Source: Rickettsia typhi
GTDB lineage: Bacteria; Pseudomonadota; Alphaproteobacteria; Rickettsiales; UBA1997
Length of the DNA stretch: 10,188 nt
Assembly: GCA_945906835.1 (NCBI GenBank)
Contig: CAMDRL010000038.1
Coordinates: forward strand, 1-10,188
Direction of reading: 5' to 3'
Position 1 is the stretch's first letter. The number at the start of each line of letters is the position of its first letter. Below the pieces are notes generated by a model that had not been told where the DNA came from, searched no databases, and was given only the letters and a program-made list of their open reading frames with translations. Positions 1 through 6,246 of the stretch are shown piece after piece. A program made the translations under genes and the position numbers.

Positions 1-6
1 GGTTTT

Positions 7-477
7 TTAAAAAGTTAGATTTGCAACGTCCCCTTTAACAACCAACCTCACAAATGCCAATTTAATCATTGCAAGGGAGGTTTGGAGTTTTTTCTCGCAG
101 TTCTTGCACAATCTGTGGCATTTCTCTAGCCAAGCGAATGAATGTTCAACTACCCAACGTTTTGGAATTACCACAAATTTGTGAAGTTCGCTGCGTTTAA
201 CAACTTCAACATTTGCTCCCAACAATTCTTTTATCGCCTCAACAAAAGGTTCTCCGCTGTATACACCGTCCACAAGAGAGCTTTCTACTTGCGATAGATT
301 TTCTTTATTCTTCTTTGCCATTTCAATTGAGCCAGCTCGATCTGTTGCGTTGGCTGTTGTGACTGCAATTGCGTGCGGAAGTACATTGGTATCAGCGGCA
401 ATATGAAGCTTGATACCAGAAACTTTTTTACCCGCATCGTAACCTTTTTCCTCTGCGGTGTCGGTGTTTTTAACTGA
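7..477 (-). pseudogene. IS5-family transposase, 3' remnant lacking its N-terminal part
   Basis: This is the C-terminal part of a DDE transposase of the IS5 family, resembling copies common in Rickettsia-type genomes. The frame is open from 477 down to the TAA at 7-9 (156 residues). It starts within the conserved 'DSQSVK' block: only SVKNTD is left, followed by GYDAGKK and GIKLHIAADTN. A later Asp is seen in LVDGVYSGE and the catalytic-type Glu in WVVEHSFAWLEK. The first catalytic Asp (of DSQSVK) and everything before it are missing. The frame ends in a TAG formed where the palindromic element at 479-605 begins, and nothing on the far side of that element translates into the missing N-terminus. 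An ATG at 319-321 would give a 104-residue product, but it has no DDE core and is unlikely to be functional. Family membership is clear from the motifs; the IS subgroup is not determined. Confidence 0.85.
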
Positions 478-478
478 C

Positions 479-605
479 TATACCAAATCTAAAATCTTTA
501 GATATGGTATAGATTTATTTTTGCGCACCATTATGTGTGCCCCACTTTGTGGGGATCCTTGATATACCAAATCAAGAAATATCAATAAATTTTAGATTTG
601 GTATA
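479..605. mobile_element. 127-bp MITE-like element with 17-bp perfect terminal inverted repeats
   Basis: The ends are exact inverted copies of TATACCAAATCTAAAAT (479-495 and 589-605). Each half is itself a hairpin. On the left, 479-493 pairs with 497-511 (14 of 15 positions). On the right, TATACCAAATC at 563-573 pairs perfectly with 595-605. The core holds a third hairpin, CCCCAC-TTT-GTGGGG (540-554). It has no coding capacity. The TATA termini, the size and the AT-rich inverted ends recall Correia-type or IS630/mariner-derived MITEs, which target TA; that assignment is inference. The element abuts the truncated transposase on its left. Confidence 0.7.
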
Positions 606-832
606 AGCGTTGATGATCTCATGAGTTTAACTTATTAAATAAAACTCATTAGATCCTCAAATCCTAAAGGATACAAGGATGACGGACTTTTTATTTATGC
701 GTATCGAACAAACAAAAAACTGAACCAATCTTCAATTAAAAACCCAGAACTAGCTCGCAATTCTTTACTTTTAAAATAATTATTGTTGATTCTTGACCTC
801 TAATATCGATGAAAAAGACTTATTTACTAAAA
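606..832. other. Gene-free stretch upstream of pgsA
   Basis: Together with the MITE-like element this makes about 355 bases without a gene. It holds a hairpin (ATGAGTTT at 621-628 with AAACTCAT at 642-649, 13-base loop) and a degenerate member of the dispersed ATCC...GGAT-GAC palindromes (653-680). The rest is AT-rich with stops in all frames. A TTGACC at 793-798 could be a -35 box for pgsA, but no convincing -10 at normal spacing was found (TTATTT at 820-825 is 21 bases away), so no promoter is called. Confidence 0.5.
653..680. repeat. Dispersed short palindrome, degenerate copy
   Basis: ATCCT at 653-657 pairs with AGGAT at 676-680, and an inner ATCCT-AA-AGGAT (661-672) forms a second stem. 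GACGG follows directly, as GACA follows the copies at 7045-7063 and 9671-9690. The outer parts (GATCCTC and CAAGGAT) match the copy at 2976-3001. Confidence 0.5.
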
Positions 833-1435
833 ATGAAAAATATTCCAAACTTTCTAACAACTTTTCGCATTGTCATAATTCCAATTTTGATTATGTCTTT
901 TTATATCAACGGAATGGTCGCCCATGTGGTTGCGGCAACACTTTTTGCTGTTGCGGCAATTACAGATTATTTCGACGGATATTTTGCTAGAATGTTAAAA
1001 GTGCAATCAAAATTTGGAAAATGTTTGGATCCAATTGCTGATAAATTATTGGTAATTGTGGCTATTGTAATGTTGATTAATTTTAACGGGCATAATCTTT
1101 GGATTCTGATACCAGGATTAATAATTATCTGTCGTGAAGTTTTAGTTTCGGGCTTAAGAGAATTTTTAGCGGAACTGCATGTGAGCGTTCCAGTAAGTAC
1201 ATTAGCAAAATATAAAACTGCCGTGCAAATGGTTTCTATTACGGGTCTCTTACTAGGTGAAAAGGGTTTTGATTATACATTTTATTACCTAATTGGAAAC
1301 TGGATTGATATGGATATCAAATTCTTATTATGGTATTTGGTGGTCTATTTATCTAAAATGTTATTTTGCTTTGCTGCTTGTTTAACTGTGATAACTGGAT
1401 ATGCTTATTTCCGAGTTGGATTAAAAAATATGTAG
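833..1435 (+). CDS. pgsA: CDP-diacylglycerol--glycerol-3-phosphate 3-phosphatidyltransferase
   Basis: PgsA joins CDP-diacylglycerol and glycerol-3-phosphate to phosphatidylglycerol phosphate, the committed step to the anionic lipids phosphatidylglycerol and cardiolipin, in the inner membrane. The CDP-alcohol phosphatidyltransferase signature DGxxAR-x8-GxxxDxxxD is complete: counted from the upstream ATG at 809 it is D56, G57, A60, R61, G70, D74, D78. Several hydrophobic segments surround it (about residues 20-52, 80-105, 165-195), as expected for this multi-pass enzyme. Two in-frame starts are possible, 809 (208 residues) and 833 (200 residues). I prefer 833 because PgsA proteins typically begin close to the block seen here as MKNIPNFLTTFR; neither start has a clear Shine-Dalgarno sequence. 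The gene stands alone on the plus strand, converges on dedA and is followed by a large inverted repeat. Confidence 0.93.
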   Translation: MKNIPNFLTTFRIVIIPILIMSFYINGMVAHVVAATLFAVAAITDYFDGYFARMLKVQSKFGKCLDPIADKLLVIVAIVMLINFNGHNLWILIPGLIIICREVLVSGLREFLAELHVSVPVSTLAKYKTAVQMVSITGLLLGEKGFDYTFYYLIGNWIDMDIKFLLWYLVVYLSKMLFCFAACLTVITGYAYFRVGLKNM

Positions 1436-1441
1436 TTATAG

Positions 1442-1595
1442 CATTTTAACCTAAAAACACCCATTTTCTTCAAAAAAATTATGGCATAAATTGCTCGGCA
1501 ACCATAAGCTGTATCACCTGATACGGCTTATGCTTTTCGTCGCAATTTCTGCTCATAATTTTTTTGAAGAAAATGGGTGTTTTTAGGTTAAAATG
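1442..1595. repeat. 154-bp nested inverted repeat with perfect 42-bp outer arms
   Basis: The outer arms 1442-1483 and 1554-1595 are exact reverse complements over 42 bases. Inside, 1484-1494 pairs with 1542-1552 at 10 of 11 positions. The centre is a 13-bp hairpin (1503-1515 with 1520-1532, one T-G pair, loop ACCT). The whole therefore folds as one long rod or cruciform. It carries no gene; a short open frame starting in the right arm is an artefact of the repeat and of dedA antisense. It lies 6 bases after the pgsA stop, in the gap between convergent genes. It is unlike the other repeat types in the window. No target-site duplication is evident. Confidence 0.9.
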
Positions 1596-1609
1596 GTATT
1601 ATTTTTTTT
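1442..1609 (+). terminator. pgsA: Possible rho-independent-like terminator of pgsA
   Basis: In the pgsA direction the 154-bp foldback is followed after six bases by a run of eight T (1602-1609). This arrangement could end pgsA transcription and shield dedA from antisense reading. The hairpin is far longer than a standard terminator, so the role is inferred from position and the T-run only. Confidence 0.4.
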
Positions 1610-1610
1610 C

Positions 1611-1640
1611 TTATCATTCCCGCCTTCGCTGGAATGATAA
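1611..1640. repeat. Dispersed short palindrome between pgsA and dedA
   Basis: A perfect 10-bp stem, TTATCATTCC (1611-1620) with GGAATGATAA (1631-1640), closes a loop CGCCTTCGCT. The string TCATTCCCGC is the reverse-orientation form of the GCGGGAATGA palindromes. It lies about 30 bases past the dedA stop. Confidence 0.7.
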
Positions 1641-1669
1641 GGATTTAATGCCTTACAATAAGATAGCTC

Positions 1670-2290
1670 TTAATCATTTATACGATTTTTTTGAAAATAA
1701 GCGTAACAGGCGATTGTTATGCCACATAGCAAGATGCAGATTACGATAATTAGATTTAAATATTTTTTAATTAAATCTTTATTCGCTCCAATACCAAATC
1801 CCAAAAAAGTCAAAACGCTTGTCCAAATTGCTGATCCCAAAGTTGTATAAAAACAAAAAGTTTTAAAATTCATTTTTGCCACTCCTGCGGGTAGAGAAAT
1901 AAAATGTCTTAAACCCGGAATTAGCCTGCCAATAAAGACTGAAATATTGCCATGAGACTTAAAGAATTTTTCAATTTTAATGATAGTTTCTGGTTTAATA
2001 AAAAAATATCTGCCAATTTTTAATAGAATTGGTCTGCCAAGAAACATTGCTAAATAGTAGCTAAAGATTGCTCCAAGTACATTTCCAAGAACTCCAATAA
2101 AAATAACTAAGCCAAGATTCATATTTCCATAAGCTGCAGCCATACCAGCTGGAATCATAATAATTTCGCTTGGAATTGGCAACATAGTGCTTTCTAAAAA
2201 CATGCCAATAAAAATTCCAAAATAGCCGACTTGTTCAATAAAATTGATAAGAATATCCATTGTTGATTCAAAAATTTGGGCTAAATGCAT
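1670..2290 (-). CDS. DedA-family (VTT domain) membrane protein
   Basis: This is a multi-pass inner-membrane protein of the DedA/VTT family. Members are needed for membrane homeostasis, cell division and proton-motive-force balance, and some act as lipid flippases; the exact substrate here is unknown. Family motifs are present in order: FLESTMLPIPSE (31-42, with E33), then GRLIPGLRHFISLPAG (121-136, with R122 and R128, the paired arginines typical of the family), then GSAIWTSVLTFLGFGIG (152-168). A last hydrophobic span covers about 178-198. The length of 206 residues is normal. The start at 2290 lies 6 bases after the gmk stop, so the two genes are probably co-transcribed; an internal ATG at 2260 (residue 11) is an alternative. 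No Shine-Dalgarno sequence is seen at either. Confidence 0.9.
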   Translation of the reverse strand: MHLAQIFESTMDILINFIEQVGYFGIFIGMFLESTMLPIPSEIIMIPAGMAAAYGNMNLGLVIFIGVLGNVLGAIFSYYLAMFLGRPILLKIGRYFFIKPETIIKIEKFFKSHGNISVFIGRLIPGLRHFISLPAGVAKMNFKTFCFYTTLGSAIWTSVLTFLGFGIGANKDLIKKYLNLIIVICILLCGITIACYAYFQKNRIND

Positions 2291-2296
2291 GAAATT

Positions 2297-2923
2297 TTAT
2301 GATAAGTTTTGAGAAACGAATTTTTGTAAGTCGGGCTTTGAAACTCTGGAGCTGCGCTTACTTTCAATAATAGAGCGAATTTTTTGGTAAGTACTGTTTA
2401 AGTCATCATTTATCAAGACAAAATCATATTCACTAAAATGACTTATTTCATCTTGAGCTTTTTTCATGCGACCTTGTACAATATTTTCTGGATCTTGGGC
2501 GCGGCCACGCAATCTTCTTTCCAATTCTTGTAAAGATGGTGGAAGAATAAAAATTGAAACTACGGAATCGGCATCAAATTTTTCTTTGATTTGGCGAGCA
2601 CCTTGCCAATCAATATCAAATAATACGCAATTGCCATTTTTTAACTCATCTTCAATAAGTTTTTTTGGCGTGCCATAATTATGTTCGAAGACTTTTGCTT
2701 GCTCTAGAAATTCATCTTTGGCAACCATTGAATCAAAATCACTTTGACTAACGAAGTTATAATGTTGACCATGAGTTTCTTGCGGTCTTTGCGGTCTTGT
2801 GGTTGCTGATATTGAGAGTTTTATTAAAGGGTCGTTTTGAATGGTCATTTTGCAAAGTGTGGATTTGCCTGCGCCAGATGGTGATGAAATTATTATTAGG
2901 AATGGCTGGTGATTTATGAACAT
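2297..2923 (-). CDS. gmk: Guanylate kinase
   Basis: Gmk phosphorylates GMP to GDP with ATP in the cytoplasm, supplying GTP and dGTP synthesis. The P-loop SSPSGAGKST is at residues 13-22. The guanylate kinase signature follows at about 41-57 (TTRPQRPQETHGQHYNF); the position usually Asp, Asn or Gln before the Gly is His51 here. YGT (83-85) and FDIDWQGARQIK (102-113) complete the GMP-binding region, and RLRGRAQD (about 137-144) fits the lid. At 208 residues the length is normal. The gene lies upstream of dedA in the same direction with a 6-base gap, and downstream of fabI with a 109-base gap that holds a palindrome. Confidence 0.96.
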   Translation of the reverse strand: MFINHQPFLIIISSPSGAGKSTLCKMTIQNDPLIKLSISATTRPQRPQETHGQHYNFVSQSDFDSMVAKDEFLEQAKVFEHNYGTPKKLIEDELKNGNCVLFDIDWQGARQIKEKFDADSVVSIFILPPSLQELERRLRGRAQDPENIVQGRMKKAQDEISHFSEYDFVLINDDLNSTYQKIRSIIESKRSSRVSKPDLQKFVSQNLS

Positions 2924-2975
2924 GGATGGTTTATTGAGTTCAATCTTTGATTTGGAGAGAAGTAAATCTCAAGAG

Positions 2976-3001
2976 ATCCTCGACGCTTGCGCGTCAAGGA
3001 T
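2976..3001. repeat. Dispersed short palindrome between fabI and gmk
   Basis: An 11-bp stem with one mismatch (2976-2986 with 2991-3001) closes a TTGC loop, and AACGAG follows. It shares GATCCTC and CAAGGAT with the copy at 653-680. It lies between two co-directional genes without a T-run on either side, so it looks like an inserted repeat rather than a standard terminator, although it may still affect mRNA ends. Confidence 0.7.
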
Positions 3002-3032
3002 AACGAGTGTTTTTTGAGTTAGGTATTTAAAA

Positions 3033-3851
3033 TTATTCAGAATCTCTAACAATAGAAATATCAGGAGCATCTGGATGTTTCATGCCAACAATATGGTATC
3101 CAGCATCAACATGTAAAACTTCGCCAGTAACTCCACTTCCAAGTTCACTTAATAAGAATACGCCAGCGCCACCAACATCTTTCAAATCAATGTTGCGTCT
3201 AAGTGGAGAATTATATTCGTTCCATTTGAAAATTAATCTGAAATCACCAATTCCACTGGCAGCTAAAGTTTTAACTGGACCAGCAGAAATTGCATTAACA
3301 CGAATATTATCTTGACCCATATCCATTGCTAAGTAGCGCACGCTTGCTTCAAGAGCAGCTTTAGCAACACCCATTACATTATAATGGGGAACAACTTTTT
3401 CAGCGCCATAATAGCTAAGAGTGATAATACTTCCACCACCAGCATTTTTCATTAATTGCTCACCAGCCTTAGCAACAACTGCCAGAGAATAAGCTGAAAT
3501 ATTTAAAGTATTGGCGAAGTTTGCGGCACTAGTATCAAGATATTTGCCGCGTAATTCTTCTTTATCTGAATAAGCAATAGCGTGAACCAAGAAATCAAGC
3601 TTGCCCCATTTTTTTTCTAATTCGGCAAAAACTGCATTAACTGATTCTTGATCATTAACATCGCAAGGAAGAACGATGTTAGACCCGACGGAAGCTGCTA
3701 AAGGCTCAACTCTTTTTTGTAAAGCTTCACCTTGATAAGTAAAGGCAAGTTCTGCGCCGTATTTTCTTGCTTCTTCGGCAATGCCCCAAGCTATTGAGCG
3801 GTTATTCGCAACGCCCATGATTAAACCTTTTTTTCCTTGTAGAATTGTCAT
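3033..3851 (-). CDS. fabI: Enoyl-[acyl-carrier-protein] reductase (NADH), FabI type
   Basis: FabI catalyses the last reduction of each fatty acid elongation cycle (trans-2-enoyl-ACP to acyl-ACP) in the cytoplasm. It is a short-chain dehydrogenase with the FabI-specific variant of the nucleotide site, GVANNRSIAWG (13-23), and cofactor residues at CDV (63-65). The catalytic pair is Y157 and K164 in YNVMGVAK, with Y147 ten residues before Y157 as in Escherichia coli FabI (Y146/Y156/K163). AGPVKTLAASGI (190-201) and HVDAGYHIVGM (247-257) are typical family blocks. At 272 residues it is slightly longer than the common 260, through its C-terminus. The position equal to E. coli G93 is Ala93 (HAIAYSD). 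The gene is 38 bases downstream of leuD on the same strand; co-transcription is likely by spacing, not by function. Confidence 0.96.
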   Translation of the reverse strand: MTILQGKKGLIMGVANNRSIAWGIAEEARKYGAELAFTYQGEALQKRVEPLAASVGSNIVLPCDVNDQESVNAVFAELEKKWGKLDFLVHAIAYSDKEELRGKYLDTSAANFANTLNISAYSLAVVAKAGEQLMKNAGGGSIITLSYYGAEKVVPHYNVMGVAKAALEASVRYLAMDMGQDNIRVNAISAGPVKTLAASGIGDFRLIFKWNEYNSPLRRNIDLKDVGGAGVFLLSELGSGVTGEVLHVDAGYHIVGMKHPDAPDISIVRDSE

Positions 3852-3889
3852 GTTTTGATTATTTAATGGTTAATAATATGGTTATTAAG

Positions 3890-4495
3890 TTATGCGTAAA
3901 GCCAAGAAACTTCTTGTTTGTTACGATTTTCAAAATTTTTGATTTTTTCTTCTTTCTTTAAGGTCAGTCCAATATCATCCAACCCTTCAATTAAGCAATA
4001 TTTTCTAAAACTATCAACATCAAATTTATATATTTTATTAGAAGTTCTTACTTCTTGTTTGGGTAAATCAACTGTAATGCTATTATGTTCATCATTAGCA
4101 AATTCTAATAATTCAGTAACTTCTGTGCCAGAAAGAATGACTGGTAAAATGCCATTTTTAAAGCAGTTATTGAAAAAAATATCAGCAAAAGAAGGCGCGA
4201 TAACGCATTTAATTCCAAAGTCATTTAACGCCCAAGGAGCGTGTTCTCTGCTTGATCCACAGCCAAAATTATCTTTAGCAACTAAAATTTGAGAATTTTT
4301 ATAAGTAGGTTTATTTAAGACAAAATCAGTAATTTCGTTTTCTTGTAAATCGTAACGCATTTCATGAAAAAGATTTTTCCCCAAGCCGGTTCTTTTTATA
4401 GTTTTAAGAAACTGCTTAGGAATTATCATATCAGTATCGATATTAATCAAAGGTAGTGGCGCGGCGGTAGAAGTTATATTGTTGAATTTTTCCAT
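3890..4495 (-). CDS. leuD: 3-isopropylmalate dehydratase, small subunit
   Basis: LeuD is the small subunit of isopropylmalate isomerase, which converts 2-isopropylmalate to 3-isopropylmalate in leucine synthesis. The Fe-S cluster sits on the large subunit LeuC, which is not in this window. The aconitase swivel-domain motifs are intact: [18 protein letters not shown] near the N-terminus, [14 protein letters not shown] (about residues 76-89 of this start), and [19 protein letters not shown] (about 102-120). The frame is open 22 residues upstream to an ATG at 4561. The start at 4495 is preferred because MEKFNN runs directly into the conserved core and gives 201 residues, normal for LeuD; the upstream extension has no recognisable content. 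No Shine-Dalgarno sequence is seen. It is the first gene of the leftward leuD-fabI-gmk-dedA block. The gene looks functional: no stop, frameshift or lost motif. Confidence 0.94.
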   Translation of the reverse strand: MEKFNNITSTAAPLPLINIDTDMIIPKQFLKTIKRTGLGKNLFHEMRYDLQENEITDFVLNKPTYKNSQILVAKDNFGCGSSREHAPWALNDFGIKCVIAPSFADIFFNNCFKNGILPVILSGTEVTELLEFANDEHNSITVDLPKQEVRTSNKIYKFDVDSFRKYCLIEGLDDIGLTLKKEEKIKNFENRNKQEVSWLYA

Positions 4496-4561
4496 TTCGA
4501 TTATGCTGAAATTTTGTATTTTAAATTTATGACTCTGTGAGGCGGAAGTAAAATAAACCAA

Positions 4562-4895
4562 TTAACCTTCTAAATACAAGTCGATTTTTGATTTAAAGAG
4601 AATTGTAGTAACATTTTGATTTGATAAAAATTTCTTTTGTAATATATTTATTAAAGTTTTAGAAAATTAATTAGTAATTTTTAATTTAATTATATTCCTC
4701 TGATATTGCTTCTTATTTCTTATTGTAACAAGTACTTGTTGCGTGGTCCATTTCATAAAAGCTCAAAAATTGAGTTTGTTGCAAAATGGACCCCACAACA
4801 AGTTTTGGACGACAATGAAGGAGTGAGGTTAAAAATTTAGAGGTCGATTGCATTACGCAAGTTGTAATTTAAAAACACCAAAATAGCCCGATCCA
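4562..4895. other. Divergent intergenic region between leuD and the lipoprotein genes
   Basis: This very AT-rich gap of 334 bases (about 400 if leuD starts at 4495) must hold the promoters for leuD (leftward) and the lipoprotein pair (rightward). I could not place a -35/-10 pair with confidence. The only clear structures are the 70-bp palindrome at 4734-4803 and the 14-bp palindrome at 4727-4740 that overlaps its left end. AAGGAG at 4818-4823 resembles a ribosome binding site, but no usable open frame follows it. Confidence 0.5.
4727..4803. repeat. Palindromic element with repeated ACTTGTTG ends
   Basis: The arms 4734-4753 and 4784-4803 are inverted copies at 18 of 20 positions, beginning ACTTGTTG and sharing GGTCCATTT. 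An inner hairpin CTCAA-AAA-TTGAG is at 4762-4774. At the left end AACAAGTACTTGTT (4727-4740) is a perfect 14-bp palindrome, so AACAAGT occurs three times counting both orientations. It lies in the divergent gap about 92 bases before the first lipoprotein start. It could be a small palindromic mobile repeat or a regulatory structure; the sequence does not decide. Confidence 0.7.
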
Positions 4896-5765
4896 ATGTT
4901 TAGAATATCTCTTCTGCTTTTACTGCTTACATCTTCCTGCTCCATTATTTCTGAAAATACTTTTGGAACGGGAAATTCTCCTCATTCAAATAAATTTTAC
5001 GAAAGATTTCCATCTAACAAAAAAGCCATCGTAATTATGAAATATGATGCAGAGACTTACAAAGAGCCTTTGCTTTGGTGTAAATTTAGCGGTGAAGATG
5101 ATAAAATAAAAAATATTAATGATTGTAAAGAGGTTGGGAATTCTGATTATTACAAAATATTAATGTTTGAACCTGGAATTTATAAATTGGCAGATTATGC
5201 CGCCAATAAAAAACAATATGTTTTTGGAAATTCTAGAAAGTCACTTTTAAGTAAATTGCCTTTAAGTTTTGAAGTTAAATCTGCAGAAATTGTCTATGTA
5301 GGTTTAATTAAGAAAAAGGGCGCCAGTTATGAAATTATTGATGAATTTGGTTTGATTGAAAGACCTTTAAAAACAAAAAATTATCAAGAATTAAAGGGAT
5401 TACTTTCCAATTCTTTAAAAGATATAGAGTGGCTTGTTAAGCAATATCATTCTTCTCTGAGTCATGTTATCAAAAGATTGGTTGATGAAAAAAAGAAAGT
5501 CAGTAAAAATTCTGGCAATGGAGTTGAAAATTTCGCAGCTAATGTTTCTTGTGATGGCTTTTGCAATAAAGAGGCTTTGAGAAAGAGAGAGAAAGAAATT
5601 AATTCAGATAAGGAGAAATATAGTAATAAATATTTTCAGCAGCTGATAAATGAATTAAATTTTGATAAAGAGAGATGTGGTCTAAGGAATAAAAAATCTG
5701 GAGATAAAAAAATAAAATCTAAAAAATCAAATAAAGCTAAAATCAACGTTAAAAATGCTAAATAA
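4896..5765 (+). CDS. Predicted lipoprotein of unknown function with lysine-rich tail
   Basis: I do not recognise a named family. The N-terminus MFRISLLLLLLTSSC is a lipoprotein signal: one Arg, a Leu-rich core and a lipobox ending at C15, which would be the lipidated residue. The part from about 43 to 155 looks like a beta-rich domain: AIVIMKYD (44-51), WCKFSG (61-66), FEPGIYKLADYA (91-102), FEVKSAEIVYVG (125-136). A core of the form 'PGxYxL...FxVxxxxxxYVG' is seen in several small surface or periplasmic lipoproteins (DUF2846-like), but that is only a resemblance. From about 160 on it is helical and highly charged, and 11 of the last 25 residues are Lys. The ATG at 4896 has no clear Shine-Dalgarno sequence. 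The next gene starts inside its last four codons, so the two are probably translated together. The mature protein would be about 275 residues, anchored in an envelope membrane. Confidence 0.8.
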   Translation: MFRISLLLLLLTSSCSIISENTFGTGNSPHSNKFYERFPSNKKAIVIMKYDAETYKEPLLWCKFSGEDDKIKNINDCKEVGNSDYYKILMFEPGIYKLADYAANKKQYVFGNSRKSLLSKLPLSFEVKSAEIVYVGLIKKKGASYEIIDEFGLIERPLKTKNYQELKGLLSNSLKDIEWLVKQYHSSLSHVIKRLVDEKKKVSKNSGNGVENFAANVSCDGFCNKEALRKREKEINSDKEKYSNKYFQQLINELNFDKERCGLRNKKSGDKKIKSKKSNKAKINVKNAK

Positions 5766-6165
5766 TAAAATATTATTAACACTTTTGTCATTGTCGTTAA
5801 GCTCTTGTGGTTCATCAAATAAAGCGGCTCTTAGACTTTATAATAAAGAAATTTCAAGCGACATTTCATCTTTAGAATTGTTAAAGAAATATGGTCCAGC
5901 ACAGCAAATGTGGCATGATGATTTTAATTATAATAATTTTAGCTACAGCTATTCCAAGCCCAAATATAGCTTTCTGTCTTTTTTGCCAATACCAAATTTT
6001 CAATCTAAATTTGATAATTACGAAGTTATTTTGACATTTGATGCTAATGGTAGTTTAGCTGGTGTGAAAAAGTTTCATGACAGAATAAAGACTAAATCTT
6101 GGTTAGTTTGTGAATCCACAATTGCTGATTGCGACTTGGGAAAGGAGATTGTGAGTTGGAAATAA
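5755..6165 (+). CDS. Small predicted lipoprotein, possibly BamE/SmpA-like
   Basis: A 136-residue protein with a lipoprotein signal: MLNNKILLTLLSLSLSSC, lipobox LSSC ending at C18. Its start overlaps the end of the upstream lipoprotein gene by 11 bases, which implies translational coupling and perhaps a joint function. After the signal, ELLKKYGPAQQMW (41-53), a strand-rich FSYSYSKPKY (62-71) and VILTFDANGSLAGVKKF (91-107) follow the order 'helix, GxP turn, aromatic strand, FDxxGxL strand' of the SmpA/OmlA (BamE) fold. That is a weak fold-level inference, not a firm family call. Two further cysteines (C119, C126) near the C-terminus could form a disulfide. The gene is followed by an 81-base gap before nfu. 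Confidence 0.75.
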   Translation: MLNNKILLTLLSLSLSSCGSSNKAALRLYNKEISSDISSLELLKKYGPAQQMWHDDFNYNNFSYSYSKPKYSFLSFLPIPNFQSKFDNYEVILTFDANGSLAGVKKFHDRIKTKSWLVCESTIADCDLGKEIVSWK

Positions 6166-6246
6166 ATTTCTTTTTAAAAACATCATTGATAAACCCAATT
6201 TTATAAGTAGATTTGTGATTCTTCTTAACAAATACAAAATTTACTT

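Noticed and set aside
479..605. Repeated TATACCAAATC units as a CRISPR-like array
   Set aside because: The copies are inverted pairs forming hairpins, with no equal-length spacers and no cas genes nearby.
793..990. Plus-strand frame overlapping the start of pgsA
   Set aside because: It overlaps pgsA in another frame, and the pgsA frame has the full catalytic signature.
1564..1749. Open frame of 61 residues starting in the right arm of the large inverted repeat
   Set aside because: It is made of repeat arm, palindrome and dedA antisense; no family features or ribosome binding site.
3918..4292. 124-residue plus-strand frame opposite leuD
   Set aside because: It is antisense to intact LeuD motifs and has no ribosome binding site or family features.
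4496..4561. 22-residue N-terminal extension of leuD
   Set aside because: The conserved core starts right after the ATG at 4495, giving the normal LeuD length; the extension has no recognisable content.
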